Shown piece after piece: positions 26,004 to 38,200 of a DNA stretch of 64,000 nucleotides (within the stretch, counting starts at the first letter, position 1; every line of letters begins with the position of its first letter). The DNA is from Basilea psittacipulmonis DSM 24701 (lineage in GTDB: Bacteria > Pseudomonadota > Gammaproteobacteria > Burkholderiales > Burkholderiaceae_B), in NCBI RefSeq assembly GCF_000743945.1, contig NZ_CP009238.1:682001-746000 (forward strand), read 5' to 3'. Made by a program: the position numbers and the translations under genes. Under the pieces are notes generated by a model. The model searched no databases, was not told the origin of the DNA, and saw nothing but the letters and a program-made list of their open reading frames with translations.

Positions 26004-27176
26004 TTATTTTTGGTGAATGAATAAGGCTATGATAAAACTCAACGTCGCAGCAACGCCCATTATCCATGCCATGGCCAGTGCCGATCCATCAGAAAAGATG
26101 GCTAGTAAAATAGAACTGAGGATTCCACTGCCATATTGTAAAGAGCCCAATAATGCCGCACCAGATCCCGCCATATGGGGAATACCATCTAATGCACCTG
26201 CTGTCGCACAGCTTGCAATCACGCCCACCATAGAAAAATAAACGAAGACAAAAATAACAAAAGGCAGGATGTGATTGATAGGAATCGTAGATAAAATCGC
26301 TAAGATAATGCCCATGATACAAGCCAAACCTGTGGTTACTTTCAATAGGGTATTGAGCGAGAAATGTTTAATTAAAAAACGACTGGCATAACTTAAAGCC
26401 ATCACACCGATAACATTCACGGCAAATAGCCAACCATAGTGTTGTGGGTTGACGTGAAAATATTCAATGTAAACTTTTGGTGAACCGACTACGAAAGCAA
26501 ATTGTCCTAGATAAAAGAAACTAACGCACAATGTGTACTTCATGAAAGTTTTATTGACTAACAACTGGGCGTAGTTTCCGAAAACTTTCCAGAAATTCCC
26601 TGTGTGTCGCCGTTCTTGAGGCAATGTCTCAGGTAAAAGAAATAAGCTCAAAAACATGATAAAACCTACACTGGCTAATAGGTAAAAAATACTATGCCAA
26701 GTGCTAAAACGGATCATTTGGCCACCAATTAAAGGTCCCGCAATTGGAGCAATAGCCATAATTAAGGTTAAGCTGGACAACATTTGTACCGCTTGTGTGC
26801 GTGCAAAAACATCTCTGACGATAGCACGAGAAAGCATGGGGGCCGTGCATGCTCCTATTGCTTGGAAAATACGCCATAAAATAATGGACTCCATAGACTG
26901 AGCCATGGCACATCCAATCGAGCCGATGATATATAAAACCATCCCGATAAAAAGAGGAATTTTTCTGCCAATACGGTCACTGATCGGCCCCCATAATAAC
27001 TGAGCCAAGGCAAAACCTATTAAAAAACCAGAGACCGTTAGCTCCACTGAACCATTTAATTCTTTTTGCATGTCAGGCATAGCAGGCAAATAAATATCCG
27101 TGGAAAGAGACGTAAACGCCATCAATGTGCCTAATATGACAAAAAATAAAGGATGTTGTGTATTTAATGTTTTCAT
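26004..27176 (-). CDS. Bcr/CflA-family multidrug efflux transporter
   Basis: 390-aa major facilitator protein with 12 predicted helices. N-terminal TDIYLPAMPDMQKEL is a Bcr/CflA signature, followed by MFS motif A in GPISDRIGRKIPLFIG and RIFQAIGACTAPMLSRAIVRD. The family exports chloramphenicol, bicyclomycin, sulfonamides or other small molecules by proton antiport; the substrate cannot be read from sequence. Transcribed leftward; the region upstream of its start is occupied by the 111-bp tandem array. Length is normal. Confidence 0.9.
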   Translation of the reverse strand: MKTLNTQHPLFFVILGTLMAFTSLSTDIYLPAMPDMQKELNGSVELTVSGFLIGFALAQLLWGPISDRIGRKIPLFIGMVLYIIGSIGCAMAQSMESIILWRIFQAIGACTAPMLSRAIVRDVFARTQAVQMLSSLTLIMAIAPIAGPLIGGQMIRFSTWHSIFYLLASVGFIMFLSLFLLPETLPQERRHTGNFWKVFGNYAQLLVNKTFMKYTLCVSFFYLGQFAFVVGSPKVYIEYFHVNPQHYGWLFAVNVIGVMALSYASRFLIKHFSLNTLLKVTTGLACIMGIILAILSTIPINHILPFVIFVFVYFSMVGVIASCATAGALDGIPHMAGSGAALLGSLQYGSGILSSILLAIFSDGSALAMAWIMGVAATLSFIIALFIHQK

Positions 27177-27237
27177 TTTTAAAAGGGGAAAGTGCTTGTT
27201 AAAAATATTTAAACTTATTCAGTTAGTTAAATAAAGG

Positions 27238-27732
27238 CCATTTTCCTGAGATCAGGAGTGTTAGTCACCTTATCTCAGTGATCGATACGTCTAATTTAAA
27301 TCACTTACGATCTGAGATGGATATATTTAAACCATACCACTATCATACCCATTTTCCTGAGATCAGGAGTGTTAGTCACTTTATCTCAGTGATCGATACG
27401 TCTAATTTAAATCACTTACGATCTGAGATGGATATATTTAAACCATACCACTATCATACCCATTTTCCTGAGATCAGGAGTGTTAACCACCTTATCTCAG
27501 TGATCGATACGTCTAATTTAAATCACTTACGATCTGAGATGGATATATATAAACCATATCACTATCATATCTATTTTCCTGAGATCAGGAATGTTAGCCA
27601 CTTGATCTCAGTGATCGATACGTCTAATTTAAATCACTTACGATCTGAGATGGATATATTTAAACCATACCACTATCATACCCATTTTCCTAAGATCAGG
27701 AATGTTAGCCACTTGATCTCAGTGATCGATAA
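27238..27732. repeat. 111-bp tandem array, 4.5 copies
   Basis: Four full units (27238-27348, 27349-27459, 27460-27570, 27571-27681) and a partial fifth to ~27732, at an exact 111-bp period with a few substitutions. Each unit holds three GATC sites, an interrupted palindrome CCTGAGATCAGG, and arms ATCTCAG...CTGAGAT with an inner GTGAT...ATCAC. Because 111 is a multiple of three, a 155-codon frame stays open, but it has no ribosome site or family and is probably not coding. It fills most of the 680-bp gap between the Bcr/CflA promoter region and pip. Confidence 0.95.
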
Positions 27733-27856
27733 ACTTAAAGAATGATGTCATTTATTCCCTTGAAAGCGAAATCACGTTAACCAATTCACCACACATGGCG
27801 GTGAATCGGTCGTATTAGTGATTCGTAGATAAAAAACTGAAATATATGACAGCGTA

Positions 27857-28858
<1,002 letters not shown>

Positions 28859-28977
28859 CTATCAGGATTAAAACGGTATTAAGTATCGGCAGTTATCCAT
28901 CCCAGCAGCACAACGTCGAGATCATCATCCAAGCAATAATCAGCACAACGTCGAATTCACCGTACAGTCAGTAGGAC

Positions 28978-29685
28978 TTACACGCGTTTGAAAACCAAGT
29001 CATTTACACGGTATCCCAGTTTTAGACCGCGATTCTCGAATTTCGTTAAAGGTCGATAATCTGGTTTGGGAGCAAAACTTTCCGCTGTATTTTTAAGTAA
29101 AGGCTCTTGCGATAACACTTCTAACATTTGTGCCGCATATTCTTCCCAATCTGTCGCACAATGTATGTAAGCCCCAGGTTTAAGACGACTGCAAAGTAAA
29201 CGAACAAAAGGGGCTTGGATGAGACGACGTTTGTGATGACGTTTTTTGGGCCATGGATCGGGAAAGTAGATATGAACGCCATCTAAGCTTTCAACAGGAA
29301 TCATATCTCTTAATACTTCAACGGCATCATGTTGAATAATACGAATATTATTAAGATTCTCGTCTTCAATTTTTTTAAGTAATGAAGCGACCCCTGTTTT
29401 ATAGACTTCCAAAGCCAGAAAATTATCTTGAGGTCTGGTTTGGGCGATTTTGGCAGTGGTTTCGCCCATGCCAAAACCAATCTCTAAGATAGTAGGAGCT
29501 TGACGTTTAAATAGTGCCGAATAGTCAAGATGTGTATGACCATATTCGACGACCCATAGTGGATAGAGTCGATTTAAAGCATCCTCTTGTGCAGAAGTTA
29601 ACGTAACGCGATGACTCACAAAACTACGGATATGCGGGTGCGGTGCATCTTTGGCGTACTGAGGATCAAGCTCATAAGTCTTCAT
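28978..29685 (-). CDS. trmB: tRNA (guanine-N7-)-methyltransferase
   Basis: SAM-dependent enzyme making m7G46 in tRNA, 235 aa from ATG 29685 (TGGAAC lies five bases upstream). ATG 29697 is also possible; longer starts would overlap metG. The SAM motif is [10 protein letters not shown], followed by [15 protein letters not shown], then the family signature [20 protein letters not shown] with the catalytic Asp, and C-terminal [11 protein letters not shown]. It lies a few bases downstream of metG on the same strand, so it is likely co-transcribed. Confidence 0.95.
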   Translation of the reverse strand: MKTYELDPQYAKDAPHPHIRSFVSHRVTLTSAQEDALNRLYPLWVVEYGHTHLDYSALFKRQAPTILEIGFGMGETTAKIAQTRPQDNFLALEVYKTGVASLLKKIEDENLNNIRIIQHDAVEVLRDMIPVESLDGVHIYFPDPWPKKRHHKRRLIQAPFVRLLCSRLKPGAYIHCATDWEEYAAQMLEVLSQEPLLKNTAESFAPKPDYRPLTKFENRGLKLGYRVNDLVFKRV

Positions 29686-29701
29686 TTTCTGTTCCATGTT
29701 T

Positions 29702-31768
29702 TTAGTGAATACGCATACCAGGTAAGGCCCCTTCAAAAGGTTCCAGAATATAAATGCCAGGATGGGTGGCTTCGTCTGCATGACTGGCTGCTAGTACCAT
29801 GCCTTCAGAAATACCAAAACGCATTTTTCTGGGAGCTAAATTTGCCACCATGACCGTGAGCTTGCCGACTAAATCTTCAGGTTTATAGAACTGGCTAATA
29901 CCTGAGAAAACATTGCGTAGTCTGCCTTCGCCGACATCTAAACTTAATTGGAGTAGTTTGTTAGAACCTTCCACAGGTTTACATTCAACGATTTTGGCGA
30001 TTCTTAAATCGACTTTGGCAAAATCATCGATAGTGATGGTAGGTGCAATCTCTTCACCACCTGGTTTTACTACTTCTGGAGCAGGGGCTTCAAATAATTT
30101 TTCTAACATTTCGGGTTCAACACGCGTCATTAAATGTTTAAACGAAGCAATATGTTCGGGCAGGATAACCGCATCATTCCAAACAAAGGAATGATTCATC
30201 CCAAATAGTTCGGTAGCAATTCGTTTACCTAGATGAGGCAAAATGGGATTGAGCATCACCGCTAATGCTTTAAATCCTGCAATGGCTTGAGAACAAATAA
30301 GTTGTAATTCGTCTTTTTTCTCTTGAGTATCTAGATTTTTGGCAAGTACCCAAGGTTTTGCATTATCAAAAGCTTGGTTAATCGTGTCGGCATAACTCAT
30401 GATAGTTCTGATGGCACGAGAAAACTCGCGGGTTTCTAGATCATTTTTCACTGATTCTAGGACGGGTGTAAGGGCGTTGACAAGGGTGTGTTCTTGTCCG
30501 TGATAAGCCAATTCGCCGTTAAAATGTTTAGAAATAAAGCCTGCCGCACGACTTGCAATATTCACAAACTTACCAATCAAATCACTATTTACACGTGCGA
30601 TAAAATCTTGAGATGTAAAGTCAATATCTTCAACTTTGGCATTTAGTTTAGCCGCCAAGTAATAACGTAACCATTCAGGATTCATGCCGATTTCAAGATA
30701 TTTCAATGGAGAAATACCTGTACCGCGGCTCTTGGACATTTTTTCGCCAGATACAGTCACAAAACCATGTACGGCTAATTGGTCAGGGACTTTACGTCCA
30801 GAAAAATGTAACATGGCAGGCCAGAACAAAGAATGGAAGTAAGTAATATCTTTACCGATAAAATGAACCTGTTCGGTATCGCCGTTTGGATCCAGTAACT
30901 GATCCATATCGATATCATGTTTTTTGCAATAAGCTTTTAAAGCGGCCAAGTAACCGACAGGGGCATCTAGCCATACATAAAAATATTTACCTGGTGCATT
31001 CGGAATTTCAATGCCAAAGTAAGGTGCATCGCGAGAAATATCCCAATCTTGCAATTGACGATTTTCTTCTGAATCGCCTAACCATTCTTTCATTTTGGCC
31101 AGTACTTCGTTTTGTAAGCGTGGCTGACCTTGTTTGTTTTTGCCACTTACCCACTCATTTAGGAATGTGGCGGCTCTTGGATCAGAAAGCTTAAAGAAAA
31201 AGTGTTCTGATGATTTCAAAACTGGTGTGGCATTGGTTAAGGTAGAGTAAGGATTAATCAAATCAGTTGGTGCATAAACGGCACCACAAACCTCGCATGA
31301 ATCGCCGTATTGGTCGTGAGCATGACATTTTGGACACTCGCCTTTGATATAGCGATCGGGTAAGAACATGCCTTTTACGGGATCATAAAACTGTTCAATC
31401 GTTTTCGTGCTGATAAATCCAGCTTTTTGTAGGGCAAGATAGATCTCGCCTGATAACTCTGTATTTTCGGGGCTATGCGTGGAGTACCAAATATCATGTG
31501 AAATATGAAATCCCTCTAAATATTTGGGACGGTCATTAGCCACTTCTTGGATTAACTGTTCAGGGGTGATGCCACGTTTTTCTGCCATCAACATAATAGG
31601 GGCACCATGAGTATCATCTGCACCGATGAAATAAACTTTGTGTCCTGCCATACGCATGGCTCTTACCCAAATATCAGCTTGGGTATATTCCATAATATGA
31701 CCAATATGAAAAGCTGCGTTAGCATAGGGTAGTGCAGTTGTTACAAAAATCGTACGTTGTGTCATCAT
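29702..31768 (-). CDS. metG: methionyl-tRNA synthetase
   Basis: 688-aa class I synthetase charging initiator and elongator tRNA-Met. HIGH-type motif in [11 protein letters not shown], zinc-binding [18 protein letters not shown] (~145-163), KMSKS in [12 protein letters not shown], the anticodon-binding helices, and a C-terminal EMAP/Trbp-like tRNA-binding domain (~585-688, [20 protein letters not shown]) that drives dimerisation. Two adjacent Met codons open the gene (31768 and 31765). The divergent neighbourhood, apbC on the other side, is common in betaproteobacteria. Confidence 0.97.
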   Translation of the reverse strand: MMTQRTIFVTTALPYANAAFHIGHIMEYTQADIWVRAMRMAGHKVYFIGADDTHGAPIMLMAEKRGITPEQLIQEVANDRPKYLEGFHISHDIWYSTHSPENTELSGEIYLALQKAGFISTKTIEQFYDPVKGMFLPDRYIKGECPKCHAHDQYGDSCEVCGAVYAPTDLINPYSTLTNATPVLKSSEHFFFKLSDPRAATFLNEWVSGKNKQGQPRLQNEVLAKMKEWLGDSEENRQLQDWDISRDAPYFGIEIPNAPGKYFYVWLDAPVGYLAALKAYCKKHDIDMDQLLDPNGDTEQVHFIGKDITYFHSLFWPAMLHFSGRKVPDQLAVHGFVTVSGEKMSKSRGTGISPLKYLEIGMNPEWLRYYLAAKLNAKVEDIDFTSQDFIARVNSDLIGKFVNIASRAAGFISKHFNGELAYHGQEHTLVNALTPVLESVKNDLETREFSRAIRTIMSYADTINQAFDNAKPWVLAKNLDTQEKKDELQLICSQAIAGFKALAVMLNPILPHLGKRIATELFGMNHSFVWNDAVILPEHIASFKHLMTRVEPEMLEKLFEAPAPEVVKPGGEEIAPTITIDDFAKVDLRIAKIVECKPVEGSNKLLQLSLDVGEGRLRNVFSGISQFYKPEDLVGKLTVMVANLAPRKMRFGISEGMVLAASHADEATHPGIYILEPFEGALPGMRIH

Positions 31769-31954
31769 TATCTTCTTTTAAAATGTCAATCGCTTATTGC
31801 GAAACTAAACTATTACATAAACTGTCCATTTTAACAGAATGTTTTATTTAGAACGCAAGGAAAATCAATCAAAAGCACTCTGTTAAAAATGAGATAAAAA
31901 AGCTTTAACATTCCGTTGTTACCCAAGAAATGTCGTTCAGTAGATAAAAATACC

Positions 31955-32242
31955 TCAGTCTTTTTCTTTAAACTCAATGTCCGTAACGTCTTTTGCTTCT
32001 TCTTTTTTCCATGTTTTGTTAAATCTGCTATTGCGAAAACGCACGATAGAATCCTGAGTTTGTGACTGTGTTTTTTTTACAAAGCCTTTTAGGTCAAAAT
32101 CTTTTTTAAATAACCAAGAACGAATCAACATGATAAGAACAAAGATGGCAAGAATGCCGATCACGACAGCACCAATAAAAAATAATGCGATGCCAAATGC
32201 TAAAGAAATAATAAGGTATAAAATTCTATTCACAATATCCAT
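31955..32242 (-). CDS. small inner-membrane protein of unknown function
   Basis: 95 aa from ATG 32242, with CAGGAA upstream; ATG 32275 would add eleven residues. One long or two short hydrophobic segments (~5-45, LYLIISLAFGIALFFIG and VVIGILAIFVLIMLI), then a basic hydrophilic tail with KKDFDLKGFVKKT and an acidic end (VTDIEFKEKD). No family recognised. It sits between metG and the divergent apbC, sharing the intergenic promoter region with apbC. Confidence 0.6.
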   Translation of the reverse strand: MDIVNRILYLIISLAFGIALFFIGAVVIGILAIFVLIMLIRSWLFKKDFDLKGFVKKTQSQTQDSIVRFRNSRFNKTWKKEEAKDVTDIEFKEKD

Positions 32243-32356
32243 ATTAAAACTATTCCTGCTTAGGGGTATAACCATGCTAAAAATAATGTTGAATCACATA
32301 TTTTGCACTGAACAAGTTATGATATAGCTTTCATCCAAAAACGATTGAGGTTAAGA

Positions 32357-33460
32357 ATGAGTATATCAGAGGTATCTATTTTACAGGCACTTGAAGCACT
32401 TTGTGATCCACTTACTGGTCATAAATTAGGTCAAAAACTCAAAATTCAAGATATCTCGACATCTTGGTTAGGTAAGATTGAGATTAAACTCGCCTTGGGG
32501 TATCGATTAGGTGCATCAAAAACGTTATTAGAACAACAAATTCTAAACATTCTTGAAACAAAGTTAAGCATCAAGCCGTCTAAAGTTAATGTGTTGGTGG
32601 ACGAAACAGTAAAAAAACATGTCGTCAAACAGAATTTAACGCCTTTGGCACAAGTTAAAAACATTATTCCTATTTCTTCTGGTAAAGGTGGGGTCGGCAA
32701 AAGTACGACCACTGTCAACCTTGCCTTGGCCTTGGCTGCAGATGGAGCATCGGTCGGTATTTTAGATGCAGATATTTATGGGCCTAGCCAGCCATTATTG
32801 CTTGGTATAGCAGGACAAAAGCCAGAAAGCAAAGATAATAAGAGTATGGAACCTTTGTCAAATTATGGGGTATCGGTAAATTCAATTGGCTTTTTAATTG
32901 ATGATAGTGCTCCTGTTGCATGGCGAGGTCCGATGGTATCAGGAGCTTTGGACCAGTTATTGAATCAAACAAATTGGCCAGAATTAGACTATTTGTTAAT
33001 CGATATGCCACCTGGAACGGGGGATATTGCTTTAACATTAGTGCAAAAGGTTCCTGTTGTGGGGGCGGTTATTGTGACGACACCACAAGATATTGCTTTA
33101 TTGGACGCTAAGAAAGGATTAAGAATGTTCCAAAAAGTGGAGGTTCCTGTCCTAGGCGTGATTGAAAACATGTCTGTTTATTGCTGTCCTAATTGTGGGC
33201 ATACCGAACATTTATTTGGTCAAGAAGGGGGGCAAAGAATGGCCCAAGAGTTATCGGTTGATTACTTGGGTGGATTGCCGCTAGAACTATCGATTCGTGA
33301 ACAGGCTGATGCAGGCAAACCCATCGTGATCGCTGATCCCCAAAGTCAAGCAGCCCAAGATTACGCTAAAATAGCAAGAAATTTGGCGATTGCGGTATCA
33401 AATTTGGAAGAGGATACGCAACGACACTTTCCTAAATTTATGATGAAAGTTACTCAGTGA
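32357..33460 (+). CDS. apbC: Mrp/ApbC iron-sulfur carrier ATPase
   Basis: P-loop NTPase that carries [4Fe-4S] clusters to apo-proteins, 367 aa. ATG 32357 is used because GAGG lies just before it; an in-frame TTG at 32345 is less likely. Residues ~1-85 are a MIP18/DUF59-like domain, followed by the deviant Walker A SSGKGGVGKSTTTVN, the switch region DADIYGPSQPLLLG, and the cluster-binding Cys pair in YCCPNCGH. Its stop overlaps the GTG of tamA (GTGA), linking them in one transcript. Confidence 0.95.
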   Translation: MSISEVSILQALEALCDPLTGHKLGQKLKIQDISTSWLGKIEIKLALGYRLGASKTLLEQQILNILETKLSIKPSKVNVLVDETVKKHVVKQNLTPLAQVKNIIPISSGKGGVGKSTTTVNLALALAADGASVGILDADIYGPSQPLLLGIAGQKPESKDNKSMEPLSNYGVSVNSIGFLIDDSAPVAWRGPMVSGALDQLLNQTNWPELDYLLIDMPPGTGDIALTLVQKVPVVGAVIVTTPQDIALLDAKKGLRMFQKVEVPVLGVIENMSVYCCPNCGHTEHLFGQEGGQRMAQELSVDYLGGLPLELSIREQADAGKPIVIADPQSQAAQDYAKIARNLAIAVSNLEEDTQRHFPKFMMKVTQ

Positions 33461-35232
33461 AAAAGATATTATTATGTTCGATCACCTCACTAGCTTGTGT
33501 GGCACAGGCTAGTGGTTTGGTAAAACCAGAAATTGTGATTTATCCTCAAGGGATGACACCTGAGGTATTGCAAACAGTGAGTAAAGCACTGGATGCCGTG
33601 ATCAGAACGTTAGATGATGAAGATACAAAAGAAGCCATGCGTGTTCGTTTTAAGGCACGTGACGCAGTTGTATCGGCATTACGAATCCATGGTTACTATA
33701 ATGCCAGAGTGGATTTGATCGTTGGTACGGATGCATTTGGAGAAACATGGGAGGTATCCGTTAATTCAGGGCCGCCAGCTAAGGTTTATCAAGTGAATCA
33801 GCACTTTTCGGGGGCGGTGTCTTTGCCTCAGTTTTCAGAAAGATTGCAAAAGATAAAAGATCAATGGCCTTTGAATAAAGGCGATGTCTTTGTGAATGAC
33901 AATTGGTCCAAAGCAAAATCAGATACCTTAACTCAGTTATCACAACAAGATTTTTATTATGCTCGAATGATTGATACACAGGCTATCGTTAATACCAGCA
34001 ATCAACGAGTGATATTGAATACTTCATATGATTCAGGCCCTGCAGTGAAACTTGGAACACTACAAATAGAGGGCTTAAATCGTGTACCAGAAAGATTGAT
34101 TCATCGCTATGTCAGATATAGTGAGGGCGATCCTTATGATGCCAATACACTATCAAAGTGGCAACAACAGCTGATGTCCACAGAGTACTTTAGAGGTGTT
34201 TTTATTTTTCCAGATGCACAAGTGTCATTGAATGAACAAGAAGTAACCGTTCCTTTAAAAGTTAAGGTTACCGAAGGTCCGTCTAAGCAAATAACCGCTA
34301 ATGTCGGATGGACCGATGATGTGGGGCCAAAGGCAGAATTATTGTATAAACAATACATTTTGTTTCATTCACCGTTGACCTTAAATTCAGGCATTGGCGT
34401 AGATAAAACTCAACAAAAAGTTTTTCTGGATGTCTATAAACCGCCTAATTTAGATGGCACGGTGGATAGTTTTGGTACCTTGTTTAATCATTATGATAAT
34501 GATGGTGAAGATGTAAAACGCTTTGCATTAGGCTGGAAGCGTACCCATGAATTTAAACTAGATGAGCGTTCACGTGTTTTATTTAATTCAGAGTGGGGGG
34601 CTCGTCTTAATTATGATTGGGTAACCCGTGACAACGATGATAAATACTCTTTACCGACGGTCGTGGCGACTTGGACAGGGATGCGTCGAGACGTAGATGA
34701 TATTTATAATCCCACTCGAGGTAATTTGGTCGCGATAGGATTGGGAGCGGGTATCGCGGGGGGATCGCATTCACATCGTCCATTTACGCGAATGGATTTG
34801 CGTTACCAATATTGGTTTTCTTTAAGTCCCAAAGATATTGTGACCATTAGGGCTCAGGCAGGGCAGGTATTTGCTGATGATCAGGTAACCATTCCCTATG
34901 ACTTTGGATATCGCTTGGGAGGTGCCAGAACATTGCGTGGTTATCGATATGAACAGTTTGGTCAAGAAATCGGCGATGGTGTCACCGTAGGTGCTAAAGC
35001 AATGATGGCGGCAGGAGTAGAGTATATTCATTACTTTAATGATATGTTGGGTATGTCAACATTCATTGATATGGGGAATACGGCTAGATATATTAAAGAC
35101 GTTGAACCTGTATTAGGTTACGGTATCGGAGCGGTCGCCAAAACACCAGCTGGGCCATTTGAACTACAATTTGCGTGGGGACAAAAAGATAGAAAATTAC
35201 GCATACATTTTTCCCTTGGGATGGCATTTTAA
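33457..35232 (+). CDS. tamA: translocation and assembly module TamA (Omp85 family)
   Basis: 591-aa outer-membrane barrel that, with TamB, helps insert autotransporters and move phospholipids. A GTG start overlaps the apbC stop by 4 bp. Signal peptide ~1-18 (ending AQAS), POTRA domains over ~20-265 (KLGTLQIEGLNRVPERLIHR is a POTRA strand-helix), then the bacterial surface antigen barrel with GGARTLRGYRYEQFG and the final strand ending in Phe (FSLGMAF). It overlaps tamB by one base. Confidence 0.94.
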   Translation: MKKILLCSITSLACVAQASGLVKPEIVIYPQGMTPEVLQTVSKALDAVIRTLDDEDTKEAMRVRFKARDAVVSALRIHGYYNARVDLIVGTDAFGETWEVSVNSGPPAKVYQVNQHFSGAVSLPQFSERLQKIKDQWPLNKGDVFVNDNWSKAKSDTLTQLSQQDFYYARMIDTQAIVNTSNQRVILNTSYDSGPAVKLGTLQIEGLNRVPERLIHRYVRYSEGDPYDANTLSKWQQQLMSTEYFRGVFIFPDAQVSLNEQEVTVPLKVKVTEGPSKQITANVGWTDDVGPKAELLYKQYILFHSPLTLNSGIGVDKTQQKVFLDVYKPPNLDGTVDSFGTLFNHYDNDGEDVKRFALGWKRTHEFKLDERSRVLFNSEWGARLNYDWVTRDNDDKYSLPTVVATWTGMRRDVDDIYNPTRGNLVAIGLGAGIAGGSHSHRPFTRMDLRYQYWFSLSPKDIVTIRAQAGQVFADDQVTIPYDFGYRLGGARTLRGYRYEQFGQEIGDGVTVGAKAMMAAGVEYIHYFNDMLGMSTFIDMGNTARYIKDVEPVLGYGIGAVAKTPAGPFELQFAWGQKDRKLRIHFSLGMAF

Positions 35233-38200
35233 TGAAATGGTTTAAAAGAATTTCCCTATCACTGCTTGGCATCATATTATTGCTTATCATCGCACTGTTC
35301 ATTGTGGTGCACACCAGTATTGGAACACGATATGCGTTGAACTTTGCTTTAAAACAGGCAGGTGGTTCTGCTCAAAAGATAGACGGTACCTTGTTTTCAG
35401 GTTTGACGATTGAGAAACTGAATTTAAAACAAGACAGCTTAGCACTGAGTAATGACCGCATTTACCTTGCCGTTTCTTTTTGGCCGTTGTGGTTAGGAAC
35501 CGTTCATGTCAATGATCTTGAATTAGGCCATACACATATGGTGTTAACGCCCGCACAGACCGCATCGGCTTCTGAACCCTCAACAAAGCAAGCTGGCTGG
35601 TTGCCGACATTACCTGTTAATGTGTTTGTCGATAAATTATCACTGGACTCATTAGAGATAAAGTCTGAACAGAAACAGTTAATTCAAGTGGGAAACGTAG
35701 CGTTAGAACAGTTTGAGTGGAGTAAAAAACAAATCAAAGGTCAACTACCCTCATTGTATTTGAAACAAGATAATCTGGCTTTAGGCGTAGCTGCTGACTT
35801 TTCTGCTCAAGTTAATCCACTTTATAAAGGCTTACTGAATGCCGTCGATTTAAACGCTAAAATTTTAAATGACAGTCAAATCAAAGGCGAGCCGCTATCT
35901 GGACAGATGCATGTGAAAGCAGAGGGGTTAAGCAGTTTAAGCCAATTTAAAATTCATCAAAGCCTTGTCCTGTTAAACATGGGAAATGGCCATTTAACCT
36001 TGACTGGTGATATGATGAATGCGAACAGTAAGTTGGTCATGACGGCGAACTTCCCGCATCTTGAAAAGCTGTTCAGTGATGATCCATTGTCTTTTCAAAT
36101 GACCGCTGAATTTGATGGCAATATCGCCAAACATAACACATTGATTCGTTCTGCCTTTAAGCGTCCTAATAAAGCCACCGCGTTGATGTCACTTCAGGCT
36201 AATGGTAATTGGAAACAAGATAATTCAGGAAGACAGTATTATCGAGGAACATTAAGTGAACTAGATTTTAATTTTAAAAACATTGCATTAAAACAAGTAG
36301 ATGCGTTACCCATAGAATTTAGTGTATCACCACAAGGTAAGGTTCATTTCGTGGGCAACAAAACGCAGTTAAATGTTCAAATTGCTTCTTATCAAGTACC
36401 GATTTTCTTAAATAGTTTTGGTATGGATGGGGATAAATGGAATGTTAAAGGTTATATCCAGAAGTTGCCTATTTCTCCTGAAATCATCGCTTATATTCAT
36501 GAAAGTATTCAGCTGTTAAATCCATCTAACCAATCCTTGAAAGCTCCGCATATTGTGCTGGATGGAAATTGGGATGTGGTTTTTGATAAAAAATTAAATG
36601 CTAAGGTGAATCTGAATCGTATTGATGGCAAAGGATCTTGGCCCTTTCAATACGGTAATCTAGCAATGGATTTTGATCGTTTTAGCCTGTCGGTATTGGG
36701 CGATACGCTTTATAACATTAATGCTCAGGCAAGCGGTGAAAAATCTTCTTTTGACGCTCAGGCTGAATTGGATCTTGAAAAAATACAACCGCTACATTTT
36801 GCAAAAGCAAACCTTCTTCTTGCTGATAACTCGTTTTTAAAACTGAATGCCATATCCATCGATAGAACTCAACAAGAAAGTAAGCAACTTAAACTGCCTT
36901 ATGAGCATTCAATCGATGTCACCTTGCAAACGAAAGATTTAAAACTAGAAAGTTTGTCTATGGGGATGTTGCCTAGTTCCTTGCTAAATATGGATTGGCA
37001 AGCGAAAGTAGGCTTTGATCATGTATTGCATTTAAGGTATTTAACTTTAGATGGACAGATTAACAAAGGATCAAAATGGAATAAACAAGCGGCTCAAGGC
37101 GAGGCGGCTTTTGGTTTGATGTTTGATGGCGATTATCAATCTGAACCTATTTCTCAACTCAAGCAATTATCTTTATTAGGCAGTCATCTGGATTTGAAAA
37201 TAGGTGATGCACATTTACAGGTCAATGCAGATGAAGAAAATGAGAAAGGTCGAGATTTAACGGTTGATGTGAGTGTCCCGAATTTGTCGCAGTTATGGCC
37301 TAATGGAAAGGGTTATGCGTATTTGACGATGCAAGCCGATGGTGACATGATGGATCATCGTCTTGATATTCATGCACGAACTGATTTAATGAACAAAAAT
37401 GTTCAGTTTGATTTAAATAGCCATAATCAAATAACGGATAATAATGAGTTTCACGTACTGATTGAAAAGTTATCTTCTAATTTTTCAAGTTTTGGTATGA
37501 GCCAAGAAAAAGGAATGCTGTCATTGGCATTTGAACCGATTCGTTGGAATGTTAATTTAGATGGCTTGAATATTAAGTTAACACCTACTCAAAACGTGTC
37601 ATTTGCAAGGTTAAATGCCTCAGGTCAAGAGACGGCATGGCAGACTCAAGGTGAGGTGCCAGAAGTTCGTCTTAATGATGAGTTGTTGAGAAAAATCATT
37701 CAAGAATTTGATCCTAAACGCTTGGAAAATCGTTCGGGTAGTTTAAAAATTAATGATGGTAAGAAACGTAGTTTGATAAATTTATTAGTGAGCTTGGACT
37801 GGAATCTGGCTTTTGACGGTGCTTTGGCAGGAGATATGCACCTTAAACGTTTATCAGGTGATTTCTTGGCTTTTGGAGGCAAAGAAAACTTAAAAGGCTT
37901 AGATTTGCATTTGAATAGTACCAAAACGAGTGCAAAAACGAGTGATCTGACTGCTAGTTTTGAATTATTGATGAACAATATGGGAAATTTTAATGCGGTC
38001 GCAAAAGTTCCTTTAAAAGGTTATGAACCGCAGATTTTTCCAGGCGTGACAGGGGCGATTCAAGGACATATTCCCAATATTGCTTGGTTGACTCCTTTTA
38101 CCAATAATCTGTTAGAACTAGGAGGGCAAGCGACGTTTAGTTTGGCAGGAGCGAGTACCGCCAGTGGCAGTTGGTTGACCAATGGGTATCTTCAAGGTAA

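Noticed and set aside
27278-27745. 155-codon frame with four near-identical 37-residue repeats
   Set aside because: The 111-bp period is a multiple of three, so any open unit stays open. GTG start without a Shine-Dalgarno and no known family. Kept as a DNA repeat.
28906-28954. Two copies of CAGCACAACGTCGA, 35 bp apart, as a CRISPR-like start
   Set aside because: Only two short copies and no further units.
31827-31891. Imperfect inverted repeat CATTTTAACAGA / TCTGTTAAAAATG between metG and the small membrane gene
   Set aside because: Arms are AT-rich with one bulge and a 40-base loop, and no T tract. Too weak to call.
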